Assembly (NCBI GenBank): GCA_018105865.1
Contig: CM030862.1
Span: forward strand, 4,422,062-4,486,061
Source of the DNA: Metaphire vulgaris
Lineage: Eukaryota > Annelida > Clitellata > Crassiclitellata > Megascolecidae
Direction: 5' to 3'
Length of the DNA: 64,000 nucleotides
Of this stretch, positions 23,260 to 34,907 are shown piece by piece. A model generated the notes under the pieces. That model made no database searches and was not told where the DNA came from. It saw only the letters and a list, made by a program, of their open reading frames with translations. Position numbers and translations under genes: made by a program. Numbering within the stretch: the first letter of the stretch is position 1; every line of letters begins with the position of its first letter.

Positions 23260-23923
23260 CGTCTCGTCTCGTCTCGTCTCGTCTCGTCTCCTCTCGTCTC
23301 GTCTCGTCTCGTCTCGTCTCTCTCCTCCTCTCCTCTCTCTCTCCTCTCTCCTCCTCTCCTCTCGTCTCGTCTCCTCTCTCGTCTCTCTCTCTCCTCTCCT
23401 CTCCTCTCCTCTCCTCTCCTCTCCTCTCCTCTCCTCTCTCTCCTCTCCTCTCCTCTCCTCTCCTCTCCTCTCCTCTCCTCTCCTCTCCTCTCTCCTCTCC
23501 TCTCCCTCCTCTCCTCTCCTCTCCTCTCTCTCTCTCCTCTCCTCTCCTCTCCTCTCCTCTCCTCTCCTCTCCTCTCTCTCCTCTCCTCTCCTCTCCTCTC
23601 CTCTCCTCTCTCCTCTCCTCTCCTCTCCTCTCCTCTCCTCTCCCTCTCCTCTCTCTCCTCTCCTCTCCCTCCTCTCCTCTCCTCTCCTCTCCTCTCCTCT
23701 CCTCTCCTCTCCTCTCCTCTCTCCTCTCCTCTCTCCCTCCTCTCCTCTCCTCTCCTCTCTCCTCTCCTTCTCCTCCCTCTCCTCTCTCTCCTCTCCTCTC
23801 TCTCCTCTCCTCTCTCTCCTCTCCTCTCCTCTCCTCTCCCTCTCCTCTCCTCCTCTCTCTCTCCTCTCCTCTCTCCTCTCCTCTCCTCTGCTGCTCTCCT
23901 CTCCACTGCTCTCCTCTCCTGGC
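23260..23923. repeat. Pentanucleotide satellite (CTCTC/CTCGT), 660 bp
   Basis: Begins as (CTCGT)n and continues as (CTCTC)n with small slips. It is almost pure pyrimidine on the + strand. The 260-308 codon frames on both strands are consequences of the repeat and are not genes. Confidence 0.97.
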
Positions 23924-25534
23924 GTTTTGGCGTTTTGCCAACCAACCAAGTATCGCCAGTTTCGTCGCATGGTTAATACACTGTGAACCAATTTCATTAT
24001 GATAAGTTCGCAAATATGTGTCATGTCCACACTTCCATAGCCATGATAGATTGCCAATATCCTGGTTCCGATTCATAGTGGCGCTGATTTTGACTCTCGA
24101 TGCTGTTGCCAACGGCGCTGGTCCCCCGCTGATCATGCGGAGTATTTTGTCAGCACCCTAAACACATTGATTGTAAGAAGTAGACGTGACAAATGAATCG
24201 CGGGCACCTGTCACAGCATAAACGCCGAAACAAGAGAAGACCAGGAATCAATTGCATTAGTTTCTGCCAGATGGCGTGTTTCCATGTTTAGACGAACTTA
24301 GCGTTTCTTCGAAAAGAACAAAGCCACACAACATACGTTCTCTTTGGCTCTTGTACATTCAAACTCAGACGCTAAGAAGTAGATGCACGAGAATGAAGAC
24401 CATTCAAAAGCAGCGTTAACAGCGTTTAGAGTGGTTCAGTAGACATCCAGTTATTAGGTTCAATGTTTCTCTCTCTGACCGAGTCTATCCATAGACTGGT
24501 CTATCATAGATGGCAGTGCGTCATCGGTCAAATGGGTAACCAATGTATATCCGATGGCTCGTACGGGTCAATGATCAAGACCCACTGACCTGTGACCATC
24601 ACATTTTTAACACTGCGGGTGCAGTCAAACAGCGCTGGAAATGTTAAGATCACGTTCATTGACAATTAAATATCGGCAATGCAAAGTATGCAATATTAGC
24701 CGCTACTAAATGGCAATGACGCAACCCTTGACTTCTAAGTCGTGTTCGTCAAATTTTGATTGACTTGTTCTGTGGTAGTTTCCTGTAGGGTAGATATGTG
24801 CTCTTATGTTCGATCGATACTCAACATTAGTTTAGACAAGGCTCAACGGCTCTGAAAGGATATCGATATTTAATCTCCAATGTCACATGGGTCAAGGGTC
24901 ACATGTGTCGCATGGGTCAAGGTGACCCATTGCCATCTCTGACCGAGATGCTAACGAATACGTCCAGTACTTGTTCGGTGGAAGGAAAGGCAATCAGTCG
25001 ATGTCGTAAAACTGAAGACCTAACGCCTCTGCTTTTCTTCGCGCATTTGAGTTAAATGGACAAAAGAGACCACAATACAAAAATTCTGATTTACGACCGC
25101 CTCATGAGAAAACCATCGAAATAACTCCGTCATTTTTAGGTGACATTGTTGACATCGCAGCTGGTGACTGTTTTTGACACATTTTGCAATGACGCCGACA
25201 GACAAAATTCAAGCAGCAAATCTATTGATTTAAAATAGAGCTAAACAGAAGTCTAGATTGCATTCGCTCAATAACAGCTAACCGTCTTGGAACAACTGTT
25301 CAACATTGGCCTCCGAAATGTCGAATCACCAAACAGCTGTCCTCAGAGGCTGGCGTATTGATCACGGAGGAGGCCTTCATAATGGCTTGCTTCCTTGAAT
25401 CACCCATAAAGGATTCTACTTAAATAGCAACAGAAGCAACGACATTGGTTTCCACTGAATCTGCATTGACCAAAGAAATCGTCTTACAGAAGACGGGGCA
25501 ACTAAAACCACAACTGCAACGGATGGTGGTGGTG
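23924..25534. other. Intergenic, nothing recognised
   Basis: Unique-looking sequence with short GGGTCA-containing words near 24570-24930. No coding exon or RNA gene seen. Confidence 0.4.
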
Positions 25535-25540
25535 GTGATT

Positions 25541-25595
<55 letters not shown>
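25535..25595. repeat. (GAT)n microsatellite
   Basis: Uninterrupted ATG/GAT triplets, about 60 bp. Confidence 0.95.
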
Positions 25596-26460
25596 CAGTT
25601 AGCAATGGACGTTTCAGTTATTTGAAAGTCGATTATTTTCATACTCTTATGGTGACTTCAAAATCCGATCTTATTGGAATATTGGTCAGCAGGTTTCGTT
25701 GCAGATCAAACTTCGTAGAGGACTTGTTAGACATTTAGAAGATAATATCGCTACGCACTGTGACCCAACAAATGCCACTGGATTTTGGCAAATGTGAACC
25801 GATTTTCAAAATGTTTCACCATTTGACTCAGAAATAATGGGGAACAATTTCATGTGTAATATTTATGACGCCCTTTATTTGTAGCATCCATGCCTAGTAA
25901 AACGTAATCTTCTGAGTTTTCGAAAGAGCAACAGACCAATTGACGCGTCGCTAATTAATTGAACACCGATGACCGATATCGTCGTCTGGATTCACGTGTA
26001 TCATTGTATCATTGAATCGCTGTATCAATGTATCGCTGTTTCATTATATCGTTGTATCATTGATCATTGAATCACTGTATCATTGTATCAGTTGTGTATT
26101 GTCAAATCATAACTTATTACTGTTTGAAACCTATTATTATATGTTAAATTTCCTTCAGCAGATTGATGAACTAGGAAATGATCGAATCTCTCGCGTACTT
26201 CACATCTGGACATATTCTAAAAGGGTTTACGTCAACAATATCGCGCTTCCAAATATCACCAACATCAAAATATCGAGAAAATTGAATGTAGGTTTTTTAC
26301 TATTCCAAAGACCCAAAAGAGGCCTTTTCGCCTGTTCTCTGATCGTAGACCTACTCCTAAGCCATGAAAACAAAACAAACTAAACTTCGGAGACTAATTC
26401 CTCGGACTCGCGTCCGCGCTTGCGTGCTTAGCATCTCGATGTGAACAGACCCAATGGGGT
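25596..26460. other. Intergenic, nothing recognised
   Basis: A tetranucleotide-like ATCATTGTATC run lies at 25995-26090. No family match for the open frame at 26012-26383. Confidence 0.4.
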
Positions 26461-26479
26461 AAGTTAGCATCTCGCTTAA

Positions 26480-26582
26480 TAAAAACCCTAAACCCTAAAA
26501 CAGACCTTAAAAATAAGGGTATTAGCCCTTATTATTATTACTAAAGCGGTCTTCGGCTTAATCAAAAACCCTAAACCCTAAA
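26480..26582. repeat. Telomere-like CCCTAAA doublets
   Basis: AAAACCCTAAACCCTAAAA occurs twice (26482 and 26565) as a direct repeat about 85 bp apart. The seven-base phase differs from the TTAGGG copy at 21367. Confidence 0.7.
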
Positions 26583-26989
26583 ATGGTGTAGAACCCAGTT
26601 GAAGTCCGCTCGGATGAAGAAAATAAAAACTGGCGACGAGAAAAATAAGCGGCTTTCACTGGAGAATGCAACCATCTTAACGGAAGACGTATGGTCCGCT
26701 AAGAAAATCGCGATTTTACGGCGATCACGATATTTTGCCCCAGCCAGTCAATATTCCCCGGCGGCGAAATTGAGCGTCTAAATGTTTCGTCGCCGATATC
26801 ACATCCGGCCATTGTGTTCATCCCTTCATGATACCTTCATCTAATTAATTATACGAACGACGACCGATCGAAACGTTCAACCGTTTTGGAACTGCAGAAG
26901 ACCCTCGAAAAACCAAAGTCAATGCAAAAGTCCGCTCGTAGAACATCGGATGTCTGGCGACGGAGAGCCATAAAATTAAATATAATGTA

Positions 26990-27150
26990 AATATAATGTA
27001 TGTACTAAAAGAAAAGCAAGAAATCTAAAACAAGTTTAACATAATCAAACACGTTTTCTTATTTTACTGTAAAATTGTATGTACTAAAAGAAAAACAAGA
27101 AATCTAAAACAATTGGACATAATCAAAAATGTTATTTTACTGAAGGAATA
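26990..27150. repeat. Tandem duplication, unit about 80 bp
   Basis: TGTATGTACTAAAAGAAAA then CAAGAAATCTAAAACAA and ACATAATCAAA occur at 26998-27053 and 27076-27130 with few changes. Confidence 0.85.
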
Positions 27151-27439
27151 ACAGTTACTATCAGAAAGATGGTCAACTTTTTGTTCATATATAAAAAGCA
27201 CATATATAAAAAGCACAACTAAGCACAACTCTTGCCAATTTCAAATTGTAGTAGTTGCAACGAGAGCCTGTTTATCGTTCAGCGCTATCAACAGTCTTTG
27301 GCGCTCTTTACAACCGACACGAGTCCTGTATGCCAGCGTATGGCAAGCCATTGATCGACTAATGTCACTAATAATTCACAGTTTGGAAAGTCTGTTATAC
27401 AAAGAAGTAAAAATTAATTTTGGACTCTGGGGGCCAGAT

Positions 27440-27493
27440 TAAACTCACTGGCGGGCCGGATATGGTCCGCGGACCGGTGGTTGCCGACCATTG
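27440..27493. mobile_element. Right end of a hAT element
   Basis: GGCCGGATATGGTCCGCGGA followed by CCGGTGGTTGCCGACCATTG is the reverse of a common hAT terminus (CAATGGTCGGCAACC). A matching left end was not found. Confidence 0.5.
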
Positions 27494-27561
27494 AACGATA
27501 TAGTCACTTTCTGAAAGTCTGATAAACGAGAAATTTAAACAGAACTGAACAGAAAAATATT

Positions 27562-27765
27562 TTGGCGCAATTCATGAATGAGGAAATCATCGGTTGGAGT
27601 AATTTTGTCTCATCAACTCTTGCTGTTGTTTCATGTTTATTTTCTAGACCAGATGTAACTAACCCGCGAACATTTTCTAAACAAATGTTATTGGCCCTAT
27701 GCATGCTTACAAGTACTGAGTCTTCAGCAAGACTTTTAGTGTCTGCGCTTAATTTAGTAAAATAG
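27562..27765 (+). pseudogene. Possible hAT transposase C-terminal remnant
   Basis: The frame ends TSTESSARLLVSALNLVK, loosely like the hAT dimerisation motif (STAS.ERSFSALKLIK). Low identity; could be chance. Confidence 0.3.
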
Positions 27766-27799
27766 TAAATCTAAACTGCTTGCAGTTCAATTGTAACTG

Positions 27800-28044
27800 C
27801 AGGGCCATATTAAAGCGGTGGCTGAGGGGGCTGTAGCCCCCCTGGCTCATCATGAAAATAGGCCCACCGATTTTCGAGAAGACCTTTTTTTGCTTGTCAG
27901 CACGATTTGGAAGGGAGATAACCTTTTTTGCTTGTCAGCACGATTTGAAAAGGAGATAACCGTTTTTTGCTTGTCAGAGATTTTCAGTATAGGCGACGGC
28001 CTTTTTTCTCAGCCCCCCGGCCCACTCGAACCTTAATCCGGCCT
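27800..28044. mobile_element. hAT-like non-autonomous element with internal tandem motif
   Basis: Ends CAGGGCCATATTAAAG and CTTAATCCGGCCTG are inverted. Three copies of TTTTTTGCTTGTCAG occur inside, two within a repeat of about 40 bp (GCACGATTTGGAAGGGAGAT). No clear 8-bp duplication. Confidence 0.75.
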
Positions 28045-28483
28045 GTTACCAGTAGCTACCGTTACGTGACTGCAATAAATGTCACTACTGTTGAAAATAA
28101 TGTTAAAAAGTAATTAAAACATGCGATCCTCCGCACGTTGATAAAAATTTGTAATGGTCCCTTGTATGAAAAGGCTGGCCACTGCTGGTCTAAGCTCTAG
28201 AGTATTTTAAACAACGGACAGTAAGCTTTGCTATCTGTCTATTTCTGGATAAAAGCCTAATAAAGTTGAAATTCGAACGAAAACAGCCAAATCTGACTTC
28301 GAAACTGAAGAAAATAGAGCTAAAAGTAAAGAGGTCAGATGGGCTTTTATCATCGTGTTTTACCTTCTTCGGAGTCACTTCAACGCTTCAAAGTCTTCCA
28401 CCTATTTCGAAGTTCCACGCATCGGAAATCATCCGCGCTGACGACGTCTGCATGCGGATAAGTCCTCGATTTGCCGGACACTG

Positions 28484-28550
28484 CCACCGTCTGACACTGC
28501 CACCGTCTGACACTGCCGCCGTCTGACACTGCCACCGTCTGACACTGACG
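28484..28550. repeat. Minisatellite, 16-bp unit TGCCACCGTCTGACAC
   Basis: Four consecutive units with one base change. Confidence 0.92.
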
Positions 28551-28959
28551 GCGCCGACGACGACGACGTTACGATATCGGTGCAAGGGCCGCAGTGAGGC
28601 AGTCGATCAGCTGAAGTCGAGCAGAACCCGACCAGAGCCGAACGGAGCCGAACGGAGTCGAACCGACTGCAACGATTAGGCCTACTGAATGGACGCGGTG
28701 ACGGCTGTGGTCTCCTGCTGCTGTGCAATGTATGTACTCGAATACCAAAATACTCGGCGCTATTCGAGTACTCGACATTTCGTTCCGTTTGATGTAAGAC
28801 TTAACGAGTGAGGGTCTCTGAAACTGTTTCCTTCCTTCAATTTAGTTTTGTTGATAGAAGAGATGCTGGCGCCACTGCTCTGCCTTTGGATCAACTATTA
28901 GCAATGGGGATTCGGCCCCCAACAAGAAAATGACAAACTTACTCTGTAACAGCAGCTCA

Positions 28960-29130
28960 GGTATCGTCATATACATACTGGAGCAGTCTCAGCTGCACTA
29001 TTCATTAGAAATTTGAAGACACATTTATTTAATATTGGATACGAACTGTGTTAAGCGCTCTTGTCGTAGGCCTTAGCCTTGTCTACTGCGCTATATAAAT
29101 TGTCAATAAATAAATAAATAAACATACATA
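28960..29130 (+). mobile_element. LINE 3' end fragment with GCGCTATATAAATTG tail
   Basis: Reads FIRNLKTHLFNIGY, a C-terminal motif typical of CR1/L2-like elements, then TGCGCTATATAAATTGTC and (AATA)n. This links the dispersed GCGCTATA words of the window to a LINE tail. Confidence 0.55.
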
Positions 29131-29309
29131 ATATATATATGACGGTTAATGACATGCCATTAATGTATATAAGTATATATGTGTGTGTGTGTCCGAATAA
29201 AGCGTGATCCCTTGCTACAATGATGAAAAAGCATTCATTTTAGTCCTGACAGAATGTTAACACTTGTTGTCTTACATTCGGCAATTAATATTCATATTAC
29301 ATATAATAC

Positions 29310-29586
29310 ATTCCAACAAGATGATGCATCCGTTCACCGAGCTCGTGAAACTGCTGAACTGCTGACGAAAAAAACTCCTAATCTTTGGCCGCCAAACAGT
29401 CCTGGCACAAACCCAGTTGATTAGCAGATTTGGGGAATAACGCAGGAGAAGGTTTACAGGACAAATGTAAGAACCATCGAAGAACTCCACGAGAGAATTG
29501 TGAATGAATGGAATGAACTTGATCAGCTGGTTATCGATGCAGCTATTGGTCAATGGAGAGCTCGGAAGCTTGTGTTGGAGCCTTAG
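29310..29586 (+). pseudogene. Tc1/mariner transposase C-terminal fragment
   Basis: Reads IFQQDDASVHRARETAELL, LWPPNSPGTNPVD, then a TAG, then IWGITQEKVYRTNVRTIEEL. It has the second catalytic Asp (QQD) and the third (NPVD) of a DD(34-41)D-type transposase. The in-frame stop right after NPVD disables it. The N-terminus is absent. Confidence 0.85.
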
Positions 29587-29703
29587 AGCAATAGGGACAC
29601 TTCGAATACAAATTTTAGTTGAATGACATTAATATTTTGTTGCTGTTAGGAAAAGAGGAGGAAAAAGCAAGACTAAACAAATATAAACTTGAATTTATTA
29701 AAG

Positions 29704-29816
29704 AAATATTGTTAGCGCCCGGCCCGTACAAGGCCCGTAGCCCGTACATTTGCGCCCGTAGCCCGTACCTGGAGGCCCGTAGCCCGTACCGAGGCGCCCG
29801 GCCCGGTACGGGCCCC
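29704..29816. repeat. Minisatellite GGCCCGTAGCCCGTAC
   Basis: Four or more units with spacers of about 9-11 bp. GC-rich island in AT-rich surroundings. Confidence 0.9.
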
Positions 29817-31720
29817 ACCCCAGACGATACACGGCAGATGTTAGAGGACGTTGTTGCCATTGACAACCAAACTGTATAATCAGAACTGTATCGTGACCGA
29901 CAAACAGACAAAGAGAATTATATATCTAGAAGATGTGTGTGTGTGTGATATAATGATGTACTAGTTCATCAAAGAATTAACAGACTGAATAATTAATCAA
30001 AATTTAAAAATTATTTGATCTTGGGGTCAAATTGGGGTAAATTAAATAGCTTTTCGATGATCATTTCTTGGTTTGTTTTTTTCATAAAACCAGAACTCAC
30101 ATAATCGATCTTCGGTCAATCGAAGGCCAAAGTTCATGACCTCTGGCAGCAGCAAAGGTCGCTTTATTTGGGGCTAGGGAACATTCAAAGCAAAATAAAG
30201 ACTATAGCCTAATGTCAATATGCGATTATTATTATTATTATTATACTTCCTACTAGGAAAGTGACATGCAAAGAGATAGCACATGCGTTTACGTTCGAAA
30301 GAGATTAGGCATAGCCTAAAGGCTAAAGGACATTGGGTACTTTTTAAGATCTGACAGTTTCGTGACTTCGTCTGAAGAGAATTTGATTGACAGCTTCGTT
30401 CTGACCGGATGACATGAGGAAAGAACGAGGAGAGAGCGTGAAATTATCAAACAACGATTGTTCCATGAGAACCAGTTGAATGGTGGTCGGTTAAAACGTC
30501 AGTCAACTCTCGACTCTAAGAAAGAGAAAAACGGAGACAATCAACGACCTAAAACAGCGTTGCGACCGACGTAATAATCGCGCATGGACACTAAATCACT
30601 CGCCTTTATGACACTGTAACGATTCATGATGACAGAGACAAACAAACAAACAGACAAAGACACAGAAAGACGACAGCATACAGCAGAGACAGAAAGAAAT
30701 AGGAAAGCAGGGGGTGTAGAAGAAGGGGAGACGTGCAAAAACGTGTCGGAGAGTTGTAAGCGAAATGGCGCAGTTGGAGACTTACTCCGTCAGAATAAAT
30801 GTCGTTTCACATAAATTCTCCAAATTCTTATGCTCCCTATCCAGATGCAAGTCTCGACCCACCGACCCGACCGACCCGACCAATCGACCGTCTTCTAAAT
30901 GGCAGCGATCATTGCCCAGCATAAGAAGGAACCTGGGAATTGCTTAAGAGGCTTTACAACACACGCCGCGCATTGACCGTTTATGCTGTCGTTTAGACCA
31001 GTTGCACTGTGCATGGATTGGTTTTCAATGACGTTGAATACGCCATTGAAGGCAGCTGGCAAAGTGCATGCGTTTATAAGAATCGATCGGTAGGAATACT
31101 GTTGTAACTGGACCTTCGCTTGATTTTCACAGACAATTTTGATTCTTTGATATTATTCTCAACTATCTGCAATGGTTTACAGTCAGCGGCAGTTTTCAAT
31201 ATTATTCCATTTTACGGTTGTTTTCTATTTTAGCAAAATTATTGTCCTCTTCTCAAAAAGCGCGATATTCCTCCTCCTCTTCCTCCTCCACCCCTCCCGA
31301 ACCACCACCATTCATCAACCATGCTCCTCACTCCTCACTCCCTCCTCGGCTGATCACATGAATGTTCTGACGTCAATAAATTCTCAGTTCTAAAGAGTGC
31401 CGACTTTGCCATGGCCTCCATGCATCCATTCCTAAAACCCATGGAATTAAGCTCCGTCACTTAAAGGACTAATTCTGCTTCCAGACACTTGTACATCGAA
31501 CGCTTCACTCAACAGACTACAATGGCAGACTTAATAACAGCATCATCATCATCATCATCATCATCATCGTTTTCGCTTTCATCATAATATTCACTATGAA
31601 TATCTTCTCAATGAAAAAACTTGGAAAGAAAGGTACTTCATTCCGTGGCTTTTTACCTTCAATGACAAGACTGTTTCTTGCCAGTCTTTTATACTGAGTG
31701 GGAAAGGGGAGGAGGTAGGG
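29817..31720. other. Intergenic, nothing recognised
   Basis: Contains (ATT)n at 30221-30243 and (ATC)n at 31540-31569. No coding exon or RNA gene recognised. Confidence 0.4.
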
Positions 31721-31724
31721 AGGT

Positions 31725-31727
<3 letters not shown>

Positions 31728-31801
<74 letters not shown>
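31728..31801. repeat. (AG)n microsatellite
   Basis: About 74 bp of uninterrupted AG. Confidence 0.95.
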
Positions 31802-31805
<4 letters not shown>

Positions 31806-32123
31806 AAGAAGCAGTTAAGCGACTGAATAATCGCTGAAAATTGTTTGATGAACGGCTGAAACCGAGTGTTCAGTGATTTTCCAGTTTTTGTTCGGAGACT
31901 GAATTCGTTTTTCCATCGTCAGTTGATCTATGCACCAATTGACCTTTGGCGCCAAAATAGAATTCTCGAAGAGTCTGACGTCCGTTCAATTGAATTGCGC
32001 CTTCAGCAAATGAGTTTCACGGTCTCTGCACTCCGAGCCTCGATCTCAATCTTCGCGTCATGCGATTCCGAAACAATTGCGAACAATCGAAGACTCTTCG
32101 TGGATGAAAGTCATGCTCTAGAG

Positions 32124-33112
32124 CAGTGGTTCTTAAAGCGGTTGTCCGCGGACTGGCGCCGGTCCGCGGAATGCTGATCGCCGGTCCGCGAAGGAATTTT
32201 AAATAAATTTTAATTAATAACTTATTCATGTAAAATAGTTAAATTATTCTAATTAATTTAATTTATTCTTAATTTGTATAGTCTATGCAAGGCTGCAGTC
32301 AATTTCATGTTAATCTTTTTTAATATATCTAAATTTTAGCACTCGAATAGGTTAAAGGTCGGTTTCCTTGCTGAATGAGAGCGAATCAGTGCATTAATCA
32401 TCCAGTGAGTCGATGACAGATTTTGACCGGCATCGCAGATCGCCTCTTACCTTCTGACACTGAACCGGAGTCCATACAGCTCGGTTGATAGCTGACACCT
32501 GATTCCTAATGTTTGGTTTTCCTCGGGCGTTCCAATAGCCATGCGGTTATCTGAGCATTAGCCATCTTTCGGAGACTCCAATTCCTCAGTGAATGCAATT
32601 TGCTACACCTGATGACTTGTAGCTTCTACCAAAAAGGGGGATTTCAAGCATCAGAGCCTAACGGCCCTAACCTCTGCAAAAGTGGCGGAAGAGGGGTTCG
32701 ATCCTAGCGATCTAATAGAAGTTTACGCCTGTCAGCGTAAGACAGGAACATTCCGAGCTAGGTGATTTAGTATAGATTTGCTTGATATTTGCTTCTACAT
32801 ACAGATGTCAGACAGGATTCTCCTCAAAGACAATAATAAAAACAAAACAAAAAGGGAATCGTTTGACTGCCAGTAGTTCGCTGCAAATCGCTCTGAGCTA
32901 CATCAAGCCTCGTGTTGATCTACTTGTTAAGAGTAAACAAGCACATTTGTCACACTGGCTGGATAAACTGAGGCTACTTTTGAATTTTTGAGGCTTTTGT
33001 GTTTATTGTTTTATTTTTACGTGGTATTTTAATAAAAAAATTAATGCACATTCTTAATCATATCATTACCTACATTTTGTGAATACATTATTATTACATG
33101 ATTAGGATTTGA

Positions 33113-33165
<53 letters not shown>

Positions 33166-33251
33166 ATTTAAGCCATTAAGCCTGTGGTCTCCGCCAGCTT
33201 CATGAAAAGGTTATTGCCTGTCCGTGGCCTAGAAATGTTTAAGAACCACTG
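32124..33251 (+). mobile_element. hAT element, 1.1 kb, with transposase remnant and target duplication
   Basis: Ends CAGTGGTTCTTAAAGC and TTTAAGAACCACTG are inverted, and the flanks CTCTAGAG and TTCTAGAG match at 7 of 8 bases. Near the right end (32785-32990) a frame reads STYRCQTGFSSKTIIKTKQK, then LQIALSYIKPRVDLLVKSKQ and AHLSHW. This is the C-terminal dimerisation region of a ZBED/Charlie-type hAT transposase. The DNA-binding and catalytic parts are deleted. A (TA)n tract lies at 33115-33162. Confidence 0.92.
32630..32750 (+). repeat. Dispersed repeat with pol III B-box-like word
   Basis: GGGGTTCGATCCTAGCGATC followed by TAATAGAAGTTTACGCCTG. A related copy lies at about 34135-34195 (GAGCCTAGCGGCCTAATAGG then AGTTTACACC). 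Possibly a SINE family. Confidence 0.4.
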
Positions 33252-33334
33252 TTCTAGAGTCGAGATAACTGATGATACGTATGTCCATTTGTAAATCGCC
33301 AATACCAAGTATGGTTTTTCCAAATCAAATTTTA

Positions 33335-33470
33335 AAGTCAGCTCTTCAATTTGTATAGCGCTCTGATAACTGTGCACCAGTCGCCGGCCAGTGAACTGGT
33401 GAGTGTCAGGAAATCGAACTCAGGTGGACAGGTCGTCCAAGGTACGACTGACGCTCTGTCGAATGACTGA
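33335..33470 (-). mobile_element. Possible tRNA-derived SINE with GCGCTATACAAATTGA tail
   Basis: Minus strand: CGACAGAGCGTCAGTCGTAC (A-box-like), GAGTTCGATTTCC (B box), then AGAGCGCTATACAAATTGAA at the 3' side. The head-to-tail order fits a SINE that borrowed the LINE tail. Confidence 0.5.
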
Positions 33471-34580
33471 CCGAAGACTCGCGAAAATCACTTTTGTCAA
33501 TCTTAAATTATAAAGAGATAGACATGATTGAGTAATTGGCGAATTAACTTATGATCAGACTATACTTTTCATCTTAGTTATGCGGACTGTAGTATAGATG
33601 TACTTGGTACTACTACTACTACAGTTGTAGGCCTACTACATTTTACGACAGTGGTACAATAGAATGAACAGATGTCCTTATCGATCGAACGGATCTTTTC
33701 CAGTATCTGTTATTTTATCAAAAGTCGTCTTTTCAATTATAAACGTAAGAGAAACATTGACAAGTGGAGGTTCGAATGCATACTGAATCAGAATAGAATA
33801 GAAGCAACCGAAATCCCGTGTTACGACATTGCACTTCAACTGAGGTAGCATTGAGGCGTTGATAGCTATAGGAGTTTCTTATATAATCCCTTATATCTAT
33901 GATGCCAAGTGAGGACTACCGTCTGTCTCCTGAATACCTTCAATTAGAGGGAGAAAAATTATGGAATTTCAAAACAACGGAGTCATCGCCATTTTCAACA
34001 TGAGCATGAGAGAGACAGAATGAAAGAAAGAGGGGATCATCACTCATCTGATCACAACGCACAATCATTGTCGTAAACTTGGATGAAAAAGTACGCCCAA
34101 CCCCTCAACCCTCCACTTCCCTGGCATAGCCTTTTAAAAAGTGGGGGTCTTGAGCCTAGCGGCCTAATAGGAGTTTACACCTAACTGCATAATTATTGCC
34201 ATGTATTGTCATATGAGGCCATTGTCACTATGCGGTGGTCGACGATGTTTGTGTCTTATTTTTAAACTTTTGCGCCTCGCTTCAGCGTTTTTTTGTACTC
34301 ATTCGCAGATTTTAGTTTTCTTTTCTTTTGATTGAAGAAGATGAAATGATTTATTTAAACTCAACTTAAAACAGATGAATGTACAAACCGAGAGTACATT
34401 TAAATAACCAAACAAAACATGACCCTAATTAATGAAATAATTAAGAAATGAAAAACAATAAAAGATGACACATTTGGATCTAGACTAACAAGCAATACAC
34501 AAAATCCAATAATGTGATGGCAAAACAATACAAATAAACCTCTATGTCAATGACACAGTAAAGAGACATGATAATGCAGT
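33471..34580. other. Intergenic, nothing recognised
   Basis: No coding exon or RNA gene seen; the dispersed repeat near 34135-34195 is the only structure. Confidence 0.4.
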
Positions 34581-34581
34581 T

Positions 34582-34692
34582 AAACTTGTATGACAATTGT
34601 TAAACAATCAGGTTATATAATAAGCAAATATGGTAATACAGACAAACTTGTATGACAATTGTTAATAAATCAGGTATTATGATAAGCAAATA
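34582..34692. repeat. Tandem duplication, unit about 62 bp
   Basis: AAACTTGTATGACAATTGTTA then AATCAGGT and ATAAGCAAAT occur twice. Confidence 0.8.
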
Positions 34693-34907
34693 ACATTATA
34701 AGTTATAACAGTAGCCTACGTATTGTGCATCTAAGCCCATACAATGCTTCAGAATTAATTAAGACAAAAGTTATTGAACAAAATAGATGTGTCATGAGAA
34801 AGTTCATTAAAGTAGTAAGCAATTTCAAAATAATAACTGTATTTAATAATATTAATAATATTTCGGTCAGATCAAATGCTTATTTAGAGATTCAGTATTT
34901 GCGCTTT

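Noticed and set aside
23154..24136. Open frames of 263-308 codons on both strands
   Set aside because: Produced by the stop-free pentanucleotide satellite; no domain and mirrored on both strands.
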